A stretch of DNA of 64,000 nt from Eutreptiella sp. 'Long Island Sound 2002'. Taxonomy: Eukaryota; Euglenozoa; Euglenophyceae; Eutreptiales; Eutreptiaceae. The stretch covers positions 57,630,427 through 57,694,426 of the forward strand of contig OZ038387.1 of NCBI GenBank assembly GCA_964036045.1, written 5' to 3'. The position numbers were made by a program, and so were the translations under genes. Positions 31,516 to 43,300 of the stretch are shown piece by piece (within the stretch, counting starts at the first letter, position 1; each line of letters starts with the position of its first letter). The notes below the pieces were generated by a model. It did not search any database. It was given only the letters and a program-made list of their open reading frames with translations, and was not told where the DNA came from.

Positions 31516-32880
31516 GGGCAGGCACACGCAGGGACAGGGCGCCGGAAGCGACACCACATGGGGTCAGGACACCACCCAAGAACCAGGAAGGAACGGGAAC
31601 GGGGACCAAGACACGGAGGAAAAGGGCACCACGACAGCCCCAGAGGACACGAGACCAAGGCACAGGCCCCCAGGGAGGGCAACCCCACGGACCGTCACGC
31701 GACCACACCATGGGCTATAAGGGCCGGGCTGCGCTACCGTCGCGGTTTGACGCAGAGTATTGCTACGGGGGCTTGATCTCGGCTGGTCTCACGTCCGTGA
31801 GGGCGTCCGTCACCAACCTGTTGCGTCCAGTGGAGGAATGGCACTGCGGCGGCGCACCGATCCCGTCCATGATGAATATCGAGCATCGCAAGGGGAAGCG
31901 AAACGCTGTGATCGATCGCGAAGGCTTTGGTGCTGCTGGACGGTGCCCCCCTTCAACGCCATCTCCGAGCGCCGTGAAGACTGGAAGTACCAAGAATACT
32001 ACCGATGCCCCGGACCCCAGCAGTCCAGCACCGGAGATATGGACATCCCCCTGACCCTACAGTGTGAGCTCATCCCTGCCGGCGGCACCGACCCGGACCC
32101 TGCCAGCGCAGCCGAGCTGCAGTGAAAGCCATTCGCCACTCAAACGGCGTTCGGAAGCCACCTCCACCGTCCGACTCCTGATGTCTGTTTGTCTGCCTTG
32201 GAGAAGGAACGCTTTTCCTACACCCCGAGTACACCTGCCTGTCTGCGAGGCCCGGTGAAGATTGAGTCCATGGGTGAGAGTCAGTGTGCACGCCCCAAGG
32301 ACACCGTGATCATTCAGCAGAATTTCCCGAAGACCTAACCGACCCACACAGGCCAGGCTGACCTCCACTGACCCACCGCGGCACCACGCGAGACCACGGC
32401 ACACCACACCACAGCGCGCCACAGAGCAACGCACCACAGCACGACGCGACGCGACGCGGCACAGAGCGGCACAACACGACACAACTGACCCTAACCTGAG
32501 GGACTAACCGAAGCCAGCCACCGCACACCCGGGAAGGCGCCGCGCCACCACGCCACACACCGGCACCACAGGCCACACACGGGACCACAGAGCGCCAGGC
32601 GACAACGGTGACGGACCACCCAGAAGATTACAGCCGGCACCGCGGAGGGGTAAGGACACGAGCAACCCCAGCCCCCTAACCCAAAACCACAAGCAGCCGC
32701 CTGGCGCAGCCGCCCAGCCGGCAGAGCCAGCACCTAACCCAGCAAGAAGGGGCGCCGAGCCCACAGTGTACAGAGCCCACCCGACCCATGGGGCCGGAAC
32801 ATGGCCACACAGAACGCAACTGAAAACAGCAGCCCGGAAGACAACACTGAATACAGGCCAGTGCGTACGCCAGCCCAGGG
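31516..32880. other. Unassigned C-rich sequence
   Basis: Less skewed from 31700 to 32300. 32340-32480 is made of CACCACA and GACGCGACGCG words. No ORF with a recognisable domain. Confidence 0.4.
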
Positions 32881-33260
32881 AAGGCAGAGGGAGGAACAGG
32901 CAAGCCCCCCCCCAAAAAAAAAAAAAGGAGGGGGGAAGAGGAAAAGGCACGAAAACAGCCCACAGCCGCCCAACCACCCGCCAACACCACCACAGGCGGC
33001 CAGGCCCCCCCCCAGAAGAAAAAAAAAAAAAAAAAAAGGGGGGACCCCCGCAGAGGCACAGGCGAACCACCCACCCAAAACCGGCAACACCAAGCCAGTA
33101 ACAGCGGACCACGGGGAAAAGGGACAGAAAAAAAAAAAAAAAAAAAAAAGAGAGCCACCAGCCCAGCCCGAAAGAAAGGGGATGGAGGGACAGGGACCAC
33201 AAAGCCCAGAAAAGAAAAAAAAAAAGAAAAGAAAAAACCAAAGCAAAAAAAAAAAAAAAC
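32881..33260 (+). repeat. A-tract cluster in T-poor sequence
   Basis: Four poly(A) runs of about 13-22 bases (starting 32914, 33018, 33128, 33246) plus an A-rich run near 33211-33236, alternating with CCC/GGG runs and almost no T. The repeated A runs could be a composite of reverse-transcribed tails or simple polypurine expansion. Confidence 0.7.
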
Positions 33261-34044
33261 ACACCCCGACAACCCAGCCAAGACGGACTGGGCACAGGCG
33301 AGACCCGGGCCCGGCACACACGCCCACAACGCGCGCCGGAACCGGAAACGGGGGGGGGCAAGCGGGGCGCCCACGAAACCACACACATCCCAAAAGCAGA
33401 CCGAAACCGAAGCCCAACCACGAACACCACAAATAGCCGACACTAGGGGGACAACACCACAAATCGAGCCCAAAAACACCCACCATAAACCCCAGCCAGG
33501 ACAGACGGGGTAAACAAAACCCGCACCCAACCGCCAACCGGACCCAAACACAAACACCACACAACAGTAGGAAACCCAGTGCCCACAGCCCGGGCACTGA
33601 GGCAGCCCGTGCCATGCAGGTGACCCGGCCAAACGAGATCCGGAGCCCGGGGGTAAGGCTGCATCCTAAGGCCTGCGCTGCTTTGGGACTCGAGGCGGAG
33701 CGTGCGACACCCAAGCGCCTCGGAACCCTAGTACCAGGAACGTGCATGCACGCCTTGGGAACGGGATACGCCAGGAAGTCCGGTGAACCCCTAGGGTTCC
33801 GCCCAAAGGAGGGGACGTGCGCAAGCACGGGGGCACACCCTCCCGGCGAGACAAGCATGTCACGCTGGCGGCGATCAGCCCTCCCGGCGTAGCCCGGGGC
33901 CGCTTTGTTGGGGGCCAACAGTCAGGTCTAGCGGGAAGTAAGCCGCCTCCCCTCTTCACGCGCGAAGCCTCTTCCTGTTCGTCACAGGGGCGACGCCAGG
34001 GGGAACCATGGGGCGCCTCTCCACGACCGAGTGCACCTACCTAC
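33261..34044. other. Unassigned sequence at the right end of the C-rich block
   Basis: No motif seen in either strand. Composition returns to normal near 33600. A short CTAC repeat (34029-34050) marks the junction with the A-family fragment. Confidence 0.4.
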
Positions 34045-34045
34045 C

Positions 34046-34390
34046 TACCTACCTTGGGTTGGTCCTGCTAAAATTGTGGAGAGGCTAAGTGCAGGTAGGT
34101 ATAGAATTGCTGGTCCGTATGGTGAACAACAGGTTGAGTCATTGCGGCTCAAACCATACAACCCCCCCTTGACACACAGAGCTCCACCCCTACACTTTTA
34201 CACCAACAAGGAGACGTTGGTGGATGATGAGAAATTCATCGTCGAAGAAATTTTAAAACATGCAGTTCAAAAAAACAGAGGTAAGGACAAGGCACGCCGC
34301 CCCAACATTGTCAAATGGTTTGTAAAATACAAGGGGTACGACAAACCTGAGTGGAGGGAGGCATCTGAATTCATGCATGACATAAATTAG
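34046..34390 (+). CDS. Integrase C-terminal domain and chromodomain (A family)
   Basis: The ORF listed from 34031 shows PWVGPAKIVERLSAGRYRI, the SH3-like integrase C-terminal fold, followed by a linker. A chromodomain comes next: VEEILKHAVQK, then IVKWFVKYKGYDKPEWREASEF. It ends at TAG 34388-34390, and the frame continues with EWLRYQIKH, so the stop is probably premature. It shows that the dUTPase-bearing family is a chromovirus-like lineage. The catalytic core is not present in this copy. Confidence 0.85.
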   Translation, partial: YLPWVGPAKIVERLSAGRYRIAGPYGEQQVESLRLKPYNPPLTHRAPPLHFYTNKETLVDDEKFIVEEILKHAVQKNRGKDKARRPNIVKWFVKYKGYDKPEWREASEFMHDIN

Positions 34391-35784
34391 GAATGGCTGC
34401 GCTACCAAATCAAACACAAGATTGATGTCGGGTTACAGGACATACGACAAGTGTTGTCATCAGTACATCCAAAATTTTTACAATTGCGCACAGATTTCGG
34501 GGGACAGGTGCATATGCGTGATCACCGATGTGTTTCCTCCTTATGTCGTGTATATTACCGCCTTTGATGCTCTGATTGCTCTCCCCTCTCTGTACAGGTC
34601 TTACAGAGTTCAGGAAGTTATTACAGAATTCAGAAGTGGGTTACACATCCTTTTATTTCAATACTTCAGACTGCTATGTCTGACTGCAGGGCGTGGTGAT
34701 GACAGTTTTGCATTGGCTTGGCGAATGGCACGCTGTCTCACTGGTGTCTACGCCATGGCCCTTGCGACGTCGTCAGCCCCCCCCCCCCCTTTTTTCTGAG
34801 GTTCTGTCACAGGACAACAGTCTTTTCCTTCCCCTCTCATGTATTATTGTGTGTGAACTGTTAATCAGTTTTTTCTATTTTTTATCCCACCGTTGGCACG
34901 TGGGCCCTTCCTTGGGAAGTGGGAGTTCAGAACTGCCAAATTTCATTGAATGTATTGCATGTCTTCTGTGTGTTGACACGAATCATGTTGACTTTGTATA
35001 TAGCAGTATCAGCCAGTTTTCAGGTTCACTCTGCAGGTCATCGGTGAATTCGCCTACACCGTATAGTACGTAACCGACGCCCCCTGTGAGATTTAGTTTC
35101 CCCAGGCACTGGAGCAGGTTCGTAGCTGATTCCCTTCTTCCAGCACCAGGCGCCAGTTATTTTTGGTCAGAGAGCGCAACGCAACCCCCTGGTCCCCGGC
35201 CCAAATGTTGCAGACAGTGCGCCCTCTGGGGATGCAGCATGTGTTTACCAGACATCAAGCCCCCTTTGCCCTAGCCATAAGAGGTACTGGCCTGAGTGGC
35301 CCCGTGACAAGTTATAGGATTACATTCCCCTTCGCCGATGCTTTGGTGGTTTCTTTCGGACGTCGTTTCTTTTTTTGTGTGTGATTTTGAGATAAAACAA
35401 TCATCGGTGTTGAACGATCAAGGGTTCGATTTATGCCCCCCCCAAACTAAAGGCATTGAGTCAGGCATACATTATGCTGTGTCCAACTTTGTAGTCACAG
35501 TGGTGCGGTGACATGTTTGTTGTTGCTTTCTTTCTTGTGGAGACGTGGAGTGATCCAGAGAACAGAGATGATCGGAGTCCAGAGAACAGAGCTGATCGAA
35601 ATTAAGAGACCACGATTGACCAGAATTCACAGGCTAGAGATCATCAGCATCAGGGTCCAGCGTACAGGGATGATTATGGTTGGTCAGTGGTTTATATATG
35701 CATGTCCACAGTGATGTTTCAATTTTTTTTTTTTTTGCTTCTGTCAGACATCTGTTGCTTGCTTCGCAGGTGTACAGATGTCTT
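34391..35784 (+). other. 3' untranslated region of the A-family copy
   Basis: About 1.4 kb. The first 150 bp continue the chromodomain frame after its stop. The rest has no supported ORF. A C11 run (34777-34790) and T-rich runs are present. Confidence 0.5.
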
Positions 35785-35794
35785 GTGAGGGGAG
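35785..35794 (+). promoter_or_regulatory. Polypurine tract, A family
   Basis: GTGAGGGGAG immediately before the 3' LTR. Confidence 0.75.
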
Positions 35795-36168
35795 TGTAAT
35801 GAAACAGTGATACACACCGCAACGTGAGTCAGAGAGTGCGCGCACAGCAGAGATCGCGTGCACATTATGGATGATCATTTGCACGTTGTTGATTGTCTAT
35901 AATAAAACTCAGATCACGCTTTATTTATAAGATTGAACGCTCTGTGACTTGCAAAAGACGCTGCGAGGTAGGACGGAACTAACTGTGCATAATGTTGTGA
36001 GTTTTCTGTACTACACTGCAGGGTCTTGCATTTTTAATGATGATTTTGACTCAATCTTGTATGTGCCATTGCTGATTGTGTATTCCGTGGGATCCGGAGT
36101 CGTTACCCCAAAACTCTGCAATTTCAGAAATCTCAAACTAAGATGGAGGTTACACCAATCTCAAAACA
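35795..36168 (+). repeat. 3' LTR, A family (374 bp)
   Basis: TGTAATGAAACAG...CTCAAAACA. Inverted relative to the LTR at 10078-10451. It carries the TATA-like CTTTATTTATAAG at 35919-35931 and the gag ATG near its end (36143). Confidence 0.93.
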
Positions 36169-36186
36169 TTACGAGACCCGGATGAT

Positions 36187-36645
36187 ATGGGGTTCGACGG
36201 TGCCATAAGGACCGAGGATGGGGATGATGTCCGGGAGGAGCTTCATGCTTCAAAAGAGTCAAGGGAAACCAAGACTCTAAGGCCCTTTCACCCCGACTAT
36301 GCTCCGCCCGTTGAAACTCATGTAACGGAGCCCGAAATTTTAAGGGAGGTTCTTCATAGGACCAAAGTATGGCTGAAAATTCGAGGCCTGAATAAACCCG
36401 AAACTTGGAATGAATTATTGGGTCCCGAACCCAACTTTCGGCCCATTAATTTCGGAGCTCTTTACCTGTATCACCAACTTCGTGTGAGGCTTCCTTTGCC
36501 CTTTGAACTTGAGGGCGAGATCACTAAGTATAATGCCATCTACGTAAGGACTGCCCTCACCATTGATTTGGGTCTTAAGGGCTCCACTCCTCGCGACTCC
36601 GAGAGGCCCACTAAGCGTCTATGCACCAACCATCCGAAGGAATAG
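36187..36645 (+). CDS. Unknown protein, 152 residues
   Basis: ATG start, 19 bp after the LTR end. The product is charged and well mixed in composition (REVLHRTKVWLKIRGLNKPETWNELLG; FGALYLYHQLRVRLPLPFELEGEI). It looks like a folded protein and not a chance ORF, but I do not recognise it. It may be the 3' part of a gene or element into which the A copy inserted. The downstream ORFs at 37194 and 39314 share the strand. Confidence 0.4.
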   Translation: MGFDGAIRTEDGDDVREELHASKESRETKTLRPFHPDYAPPVETHVTEPEILREVLHRTKVWLKIRGLNKPETWNELLGPEPNFRPINFGALYLYHQLRVRLPLPFELEGEITKYNAIYVRTALTIDLGLKGSTPRDSERPTKRLCTNHPKE

Positions 36646-36710
36646 GGAGCATTACCTCCATCTACGCCCCCCCCCTTGAGTTCCCCGAGAACCCCCCACT
36701 TTTATTTTCT

Positions 36711-37150
36711 CCAAGGGATATGGATACTTAGGTATAGTCTAGTGCCCGGGGAGACTTGGCTTTAGACTAGTCCTCCCGAATATCCCTACTTTTCCATTTT
36801 CTCCAAGGGATATGGATACTTAGTTCTAGTCTAGTGCCCGGGGAGGCTTGGCTTTAGACTAGTCCTCCCGAATATCCCTACTTTTCCATTTTCTCCAAGG
36901 GATATGGATACTTAGCTTTAGTCTAGTGCCCGGGGAGGCTAGGCTTTATACTAGTCCTCCCGAATATCCCTACTCTCCCTTTTTCCCAAGGGATATGGAT
37001 ACTTAGCTATAGTCTAGTGGCCGGGGAGGCTTGGCCTTAGACTAGTCCTCCCGAATATCCCTACTCTCCCTTTCTCCAAGGGATATGGATACTTAGCTTT
37101 AGTCTAGTGACCGGGGGGACTTGGCTTTAGACTAGTCCTCTCAAAGATAC
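36711..37150 (+). repeat. Five-copy 92-bp tandem repeat
   Basis: Units begin CCAAGGGATATGGATACTTA at about 36711, 36803, 36895, 36986 and 37076 (periods 92, 92, 91, 90). No coding signal. Confidence 0.92.
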
Positions 37151-37193
37151 CGGTTTACTCCTTCTCCCATGAGATTGAGGGCTTGAGTCGCTT

Positions 37194-37400
37194 GTGGTCG
37201 TCGTCCGTTTTTGTTTTGTTTCTTTCGAATATTGTGCTAACCATAACTCCATTCACCCCCATAATTCCTTCATGGGTTTATCTCCGGACCAAGTGTCAAT
37301 ACGGGCAAAGGATGACTTTGATCTTATTGTAAATTGTCCAAGCGAGGAAGCCTACAAGGAGGTGGTGCTTCGGCACTATCAATCTGGCTCCGATGCTTGA
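37194..37400 (+). CDS. Unknown short ORF before the hAT-like insertion
   Basis: 68 residues; the second half (GLSPDQVSIRAKDDFDLIVN, then SEEAYKEVVLRHYQ) looks protein-like. It ends at a TGA 20 bp before the target duplication of the hAT-like element. No family assigned. Confidence 0.25.
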   Translation: MVVVRFCFVSFEYCANHNSIHPHNSFMGLSPDQVSIRAKDDFDLIVNCPSEEAYKEVVLRHYQSGSDA

Positions 37401-37427
37401 TTTGCACTCTTTCCGGATAGGTTCACC

Positions 37428-39090
37428 TAAGGTTTGGAATTGATTTTGGCTATTAATCGATTAATCGGTTACTCGGCGATTATCGTCGATAATTTTTGAA
37501 AAATTGCATCTAATTGGTTATTTTTTAAAAAAAATCGCTATCGCATCGATTATTTAATTGGAAATGCCGCTGCGAAGCGCACCCTCAAACGCCGCAAGCC
37601 GCAACCGAGAATGTCCTGTGGTTCACAGAAGAAAGAAGTAACATGAGAAATCAAGTACATCTTTGCTAAAAAGTGTAACCATTTCGAAGAATGCAAGTAA
37701 TTATCGTTTCACTGCATTTTTTGTTATCTTCAGAAAACCAAAAGGAACAAGAGGAACGATGTAGGAGACAAGTCAACGCTACTACAGGAGAGGGCCAGCG
37801 CATGAGATTCTTCAACGAGGAACGCCAGCAAGCTGGAGACTTCGCCAGAGAATAGCAGCGAGCAGGAGGCCGTCATGCAGGAGACTTCATCCGAGAACGC
37901 CAGCGCGTGAGATGCTTTGCGTGAGAAGCCCAGCGAGCAGGAGACTTCGCCGGAGAAGCCGAGGGAGCACGAGACTGTGCCGGAGAAGGCCAGCGAGCAG
38001 GAGACTTCGTCCCAGAAGGCCAGCGCGTGAGATGCTTCGCCGACGAAGGGCAGCGAGTAGGAGACTTCGCCCGGAGAAGGCCATCGCGTGAGAAGGGACT
38101 ATCGTGACGGAGACAAGCGGAGCACGCCTTCTGTGGGTGTGTCTGCTCCGTGTTTTTGTCTTTGTCTTCAGTAGCTTTTGTTTGTCTTCGTTCCTTTTCG
38201 TTTCTGCCGTCATTCTCGTAAATCTGATTTTGTCATCTGATTGTTCGAGTTTGTACCTGTGCTGTGGAGAGCTCTGAGACGTGTAGCATTGCACTGACAT
38301 ACGTGCTTGTTTTTGTTTTCACCCTTCGTTAGTTTTTTGCATCTTGTGGACTGCTTGGTCTAGGTCTCTGTCGTGGCAGATTGTGTTGTTTGCCATCTAA
38401 TTGCGACTTCGGATTGTTTTGTTTCGCCATGATTGCGTGGCTTGTGTTACTTGCTCTCTTTTTCGTTTGCTTTTGTGTTCTGCTGTCAGGCGTGTATTGT
38501 TCTCTCTTCCTTGGTCTCTGCAGGCAAGACAACGAAAACTTTAGAAGTGTGGAGAGGAGATGTTTAATATTTCCAGTTTTGTACCGTCAGTGTGTTTGAA
38601 GTGCTCACAAGTGTTGAAAAAAGATAACCCACATGCTGCTTGTGGAAGTGCTGTGTGGTCTTTGCAGTGATGGCCGCAGTTTTTGGATGAGATTTTGTGT
38701 TATTTTGCTTTTGGCCTTTGAGCTTGTTTGAGGCACAGTGAATAGACTCAAATTGCCATGTGGTTTGCAGGTGCCATTGGACAGTGTTTTAAGAGGGGAG
38801 TGCCCACGGCTTACCCTCGATGGGCAGTGTGGTCGCACAGGAAACCAACTCTCAAAACTTCTCAATTTGAGCCACCGGGCATGATTGTTTCAAAATCGAT
38901 TATTTTGATGGCAACAATCAGAAAAAACTGATTATTTGAAGGGGCAATAATCGGAACAATCGGTTATCTTTTGCAAAACGATCGGAAAAAACTGATTATT
39001 TCAAGGGGCAATAATCGGAACAATCGGTTATTTTTTGCAAAACGATCGGAAAAAACTGATTATTTTTTTTGAAACCAATTCCGAACCTTA
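37428..39090. mobile_element. Non-autonomous hAT-like DNA transposon (1663 bp)
   Basis: Ends are inverted repeats: TAAGGTTTGGAATTGATTT at the left and, inverted, TAAGGTTCGGAATTGGTTT at the right (17 of 19 match). They are flanked by a perfect 8-bp direct repeat GGTTCACC (37420-37427 and 39091-39098). An 8-bp duplication is characteristic of hAT transposons. Subterminal regions on both sides carry many ATCGGTTA/ATCGATTA words, the likely transposase-binding sites. No transposase ORF is present. The interior holds a 30-bp minisatellite. Confidence 0.82.
37817..38096 (+). repeat. 30-bp minisatellite inside the hAT-like element
   Basis: About nine imperfect units of GGCCAGCGAGCAGGAGACTT. Because 30 is a multiple of three it gives a false Leu-rich ORF on the minus strand. 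Confidence 0.8.
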
Positions 39091-39313
39091 GGTTCACCCT
39101 GGAAATCTTGACGTGCGTGTATGCCCTTCAATATGAAGCAATGTATTGGCCTCCCCAAAGATCCTCCTCGCACGTACCTATTAACCCCTCGCACTTACTC
39201 ACTTGAACTCAAAAACTTTTGTTTTCTTGTCTTGTGGTGTGTTTGAGTTGTCTTCTTTGCGCACATTTCCTTTTTTTTGTCGTTGATTTCACGTTTGTTT
39301 AGTTTGGTTGATA

Positions 39314-39874
39314 ATGACCGCAACTCCAACCTCCATGTCAAATTTTGTTACACGGGGGGACATTAGGGCTAGGGTAAGATGGATGAAGGAAGCACTCGGG
39401 GAGTTGGAAGATGAGTTGGATAGGGTGGAGGAACTCATCGATGAACGGAGTGGGGGAGAGGGAGAGGAGAGGGGTATGGAGCCCCTCATGTATGGGGAGG
39501 ATTTGGGGGGATTTTTCATTCTCAAGGGGGCAGTGGGGCACATGAGGAGGGTTGAAAAGGGGGCCGATGGGTTGAAAGTTGCGGCGGGGATTTTGAGGGC
39601 CCAAGCCCTCACGTATTTGAGAGGGAAGCATGGTCCAAAGGACCTCGAGGAACAAGGGGGTACCCAAGCCTTTCAGCGGGGCTCCTCCTTCCTTGACTCC
39701 AACACTTCCACCTACACCGACATTGATTCCGACACCTACTCTAGCCCAACTCACTCACCCCAACTCACACCCACAACCCCCAACTCTCCCGCCTCCTCTT
39801 ATTTTATGCTTCCTCCCAACGAGGAGGCGGCGGACTATTGCTCCGCCGCCTTTGCCTACGCCGCTCCCCCTTGA
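39314..39874 (+). CDS. Unknown protein with coiled coil and Ser/Thr/Pro-rich tail
   Basis: 187 residues from ATG 39314. Residues 10-45 form an acidic amphipathic helix (VRWMKEALGELEDELDRVEELI), 60-105 a second helical region, and 115-187 a Ser/Thr/Pro-rich disordered tail. No known domain. It could be a gag-like or structural protein of the same unknown element as 36187-36645, which the hAT-like element interrupts. Codon-like composition and a clean ATG give moderate support. Confidence 0.38.
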   Translation: MTATPTSMSNFVTRGDIRARVRWMKEALGELEDELDRVEELIDERSGGEGEERGMEPLMYGEDLGGFFILKGAVGHMRRVEKGADGLKVAAGILRAQALTYLRGKHGPKDLEEQGGTQAFQRGSSFLDSNTSTYTDIDSDTYSSPTHSPQLTPTTPNSPASSYFMLPPNEEAADYCSAAFAYAAPP

Positions 39875-39899
39875 CCTTAGAGGGAAGGGGGGGGGGAGT

Positions 39900-40375
39900 C
39901 CAAATTTCGTTTGAGGTTCCATGGGGGTGGCCCCGATTTCGGTCTTGGGGGGAACACTTGTCGTTCATGGGGGACGAATTTTCGTTCAGGGGGGTCCATT
40001 TTTCGATTAAGTGAGTCCATCTTTCGTCGATGGGGGTCACATCTCTTCCATGTGGGGGTCCAATTTCAGTCTTGGGGTAACACTTGTTGTTCATGGGGGA
40101 CTAACTTTCGTTCATGGGGGTCCAATTTGCGATTACGAGGGTCTCAATTTCATTTGTGGGGGTTCAATTTTCGTCCAGGGGGGGGTCACGTGTCGCCCAT
40201 GGGGGACCCCAATTTCATTCTTGGGGGGCAACCTTCGTTCATGGGGGACCAATTTTCGTTTTTGGAAGGCCAATTTTCGTTCAATGGGCCACATTTTCGT
40301 TCTTGGGGGTTGAAGTTTTTGTTCACATGGGTCAATTTTCGTCCTTGGGGGTGAAGGGGAGGGGTATCTTTCCCC
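39900..40375 (+). repeat. Minisatellite of TTCGTTCATGGGGGNCC type units
   Basis: About 16 imperfect units of 25-32 bp. All three forward frames stay open over long stretches, so ORFs here are artefacts. Confidence 0.82.
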
Positions 40376-43300
40376 CGGGAGGTCACATTGAGCCACACCG
40401 GGGAGTGCTCCTTGTTTTGATGTGCCAATGGTGCTATATCCTACATTCTCAGGTGTTGGGCCCACAGCCGATTGTCCTGCAAGGTGAGCATGGATCGGGC
40501 AGTTATGCACGTACCATTTCCCCCCTGTACTGCATTCTGAGCCGATGTTCCAGAGAAGATTCTTCAATTCCATCAGTGTTGGCTGCACATTGATGCAGGG
40601 TGAATTGGGGCCTAAATTCAGGGACCAATCCTTGTGCGAACCCGCTGTCCTATGCCCTGTCTCTGCGCGTGGTCTTCTGCCCTGTTGAATCAGGTTGGTC
40701 GGTCCAATGGGTCTCACACACTGCGTTTGTGGTCAAACCTGTGCTACCCATTTGGTGTATATTGCTGAGGTTCTCTCAAGTGCTTCAAAGGGAGGTTCCT
40801 GGTGCCCCAAACAATTCAGGATCAGGGGCCTGATACTTCGAAGCAAATCACTGGTCTGCAGCATGGAGGGTGTCAATGAATGTTTGTGAACGCTGCAGGC
40901 AGTATTCAACCTTTTTTTATTCTGTGAGGTTGCCCCATGCTCCCCATATATTCAAGCAGCCGTAAAGCACACCACAGAATGTACACGATTTCAATTGCTG
41001 TGCGTTATGAGGGACAGGGGTTTGAATTTGAAAACCCTCCATTCAACTGGAAGGCTCTGACTCCCTAAGGAACCACGCCCTTCATTCTTTTTCAGTACTA
41101 TGTGGCCTTGTGTCCTTGTGGCCCTGTTGTTTTGCTGAGCAATTGTTATCCTGCCTCTGTTTGCTATTTGACATATCTTACTAAGGGGCAGGATTGCCCT
41201 CAGCCCATTGGCCTTTGAAAGGTCTTTAAACTGAAGCCTGCCGCTCTTTTCTTTGAATGCAGGTTACTGTTGAAACATGTCTCTTGCTGGTTTCAGGTTG
41301 CTGTGACACACCCAGCTGTCCTGCGCAGTGACTATGGCGCCTGCTTATGCTTGGTAGGCATGTATCATCCAACAACTATCCAATCTCGTCAGCATATTGT
41401 TTTTGGCTGCAGACTCCTGTTCAAGGCGAACGACACCTCGGGGGAACACATTGCCACTGTGCAAGTTTGTGAGACGTCAGACCCTTACAGAATGTCTGGC
41501 AGGAAAGCCTGTGTCAGGGGATTTGACCCTCAAGCCTGTTTCATTGCAGTGATGCACCGGCTGTGTAACTGGTTGAATTCATCCCTCTCTTTCAAGCTTG
41601 GTTTCGAACAAGGCTGTTCTTGTTCCCCAGTTGACTTTCACTTTGTTTGCTCTTTGAACCTGAAGTTCCCTTGGCACACAAAGATGGTCATCATTTCTGC
41701 TTGGACAGCATGCCCCAAGCACTCAATATCTTAGGAAGTGCAAAGTTTGCAGCATGCAGTGGACAACCCAGAGACCATTGACCCAGGAATTGCTGAACAT
41801 TCCTCGCACGTAGCGTAGACATAACACTTGGGCTGTGCTTACCTGAGATGTGGCACAGTCATGGAGCAGCTCTGATACTCCAGATTTTCTCAGATGTCAC
41901 TCTGTGCTCGATTATCATAGGTCCCAGATAGAGCAACTGGCGTAAACTTTTCGTCAACAGCGCATTTATCCTGCAGGGGACTTGTATTGCTCTGTATGGA
42001 TTGTCTGGACTTGAGTGAGGTCAGAAGCTCTCTCTGTTTGCGGGCTCGGACCTGCATCTTGCAGGCACCACTCACAAATTTCTGCATTTGATGCTGAGGC
42101 ACAGAAGCATTTCATCGCTGCTTGCAGTGATACGTCTCTGTAGTTTGGGATATTCGAGGCAGGAGTGTGCAGCTCTCAGGACCTATGGTCTGTCAAAGCA
42201 AACACCGCAATCCTGTCTGCGGACTTGCGGTAGTCAAAGTCATATTGCCAAATAAGTTTCCCATTGAGCAGTTGTCCGCATTGGGGTGCCTGAAGTTTGT
42301 CCGTCGGAACGAGCCAATCGCCCTTTTGACCTTAGCCACCTTTGGCTTTAGTCCCAGGGTAGCTTTAGTCTTAGGGCAGATTGGCATTTGAAAGCATTTG
42401 TAGAAGCAGGGCACAATTTCAGGTTAATCGTTTCATATTTTGCGTGGTACAAACAATGTGGATGTGGTCTGGTGAGTACATGCCAGCCATATGCCTTTGG
42501 CAGTGCCACAGCACCCCATGATCTTAGCCAGATAATCAGTAGGAGTGCAGCGCCCCCCCCCCCTTGCGCCTTCGGCGTTTCGGATTGATGGTAGGCCTAT
42601 AGCATTTTTGGCTTGCCGAGTAGGGGAACTTAGGGTTGCATTCCCCGAAGATGGCAAGCCAAGATGAGTCCTCGGAGTAGGGTGTGGACTTTGGGGGGGA
42701 GGGGTAATTGCCCCCCCCCCCAAGCTCTCTCTGGTTCACAGAGAAGTCACAAAAACACACCCAAATGAGGGTGACACGCCGCTCCTCTCAAACCAGAAAC
42801 CACGGGGGGGTGGGTGAAAAGGGGGCTGCTCGGCGTAGGCAATGTGCCGTGACTCAGTGAGGTAACACAATACCCTTGCAGATACTCCTCCAAATACTGA
42901 GCTGGCCCTTTGTCCTACTCCTGCACCAATTGGGCGCTATCTAAAAATACAAGTGTGCACTGATCTGTGCTGGCCCCCTGCCCTACACCTGCGCTAGCTG
43001 GGGCGCCATCCAAAAGATCCAGTGTGCTTTGTACGAGTTGTTTCGAATTCTGGAGGGGGGGGTAGTCCAGACCTTTTTTGTCCAGATTTCGAAAGTTCTA
43101 CTCAGTGCGACGCAGTGTGTTTCATGTGGCAGCACCGTTCCTCCTGTAGCTGGAGCAGTGAGTGTGAAGGGAGTTGCTGCTCTTCGTCTCCCGCAAGACA
43201 GGGGGGATTCAGTGAGTCGTCGTTGCTTGTGCACCTCCTTTGTACATATCCCTTGCCCTCCTCAGACCTCTAACATTGTTTCCTCAAGGCAAGAGAAGTT

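Larger units (their letters stand above)
34045..36168 (+). mobile_element. Element A family, second copy, 5'-truncated (plus strand)
   Basis: It keeps only the integrase C-terminus, chromodomain, 3' untranslated region, purine tract and 3' LTR. The LTR matches that of Element A in length (374 bp) and nearly all bases, and continues into the gag start region, which proves the shared family. The left break lies in a CTAC repeat next to the C-rich block. The base string after the LTR is TTACG, the expected target duplication, but the partner is lost with the 5' end. Confidence 0.88.

Noticed and set aside
32504-33918. Phe-rich minus-strand ORFs that look like membrane proteins
   Set aside because: The Phe runs are poly(A) tracts read in reverse; three frames give similar products.
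10078-36168. Inverted A-family LTRs as ends of one giant 26-kb foldback element
   Set aside because: Each LTR has its own adjacent element (gag after the left one, integrase end before the right one), so they are separate insertions in opposite directions.
37887-38300. Leucine-rich minus-strand ORF resembling a repeat protein
   Set aside because: It is the reverse reading of a 30-bp minisatellite inside the hAT-like element.
39900-40593. Gly/Phe-rich plus-strand ORFs
   Set aside because: Made by the TTCGTTCATGGGGG minisatellite, open in more than one frame.
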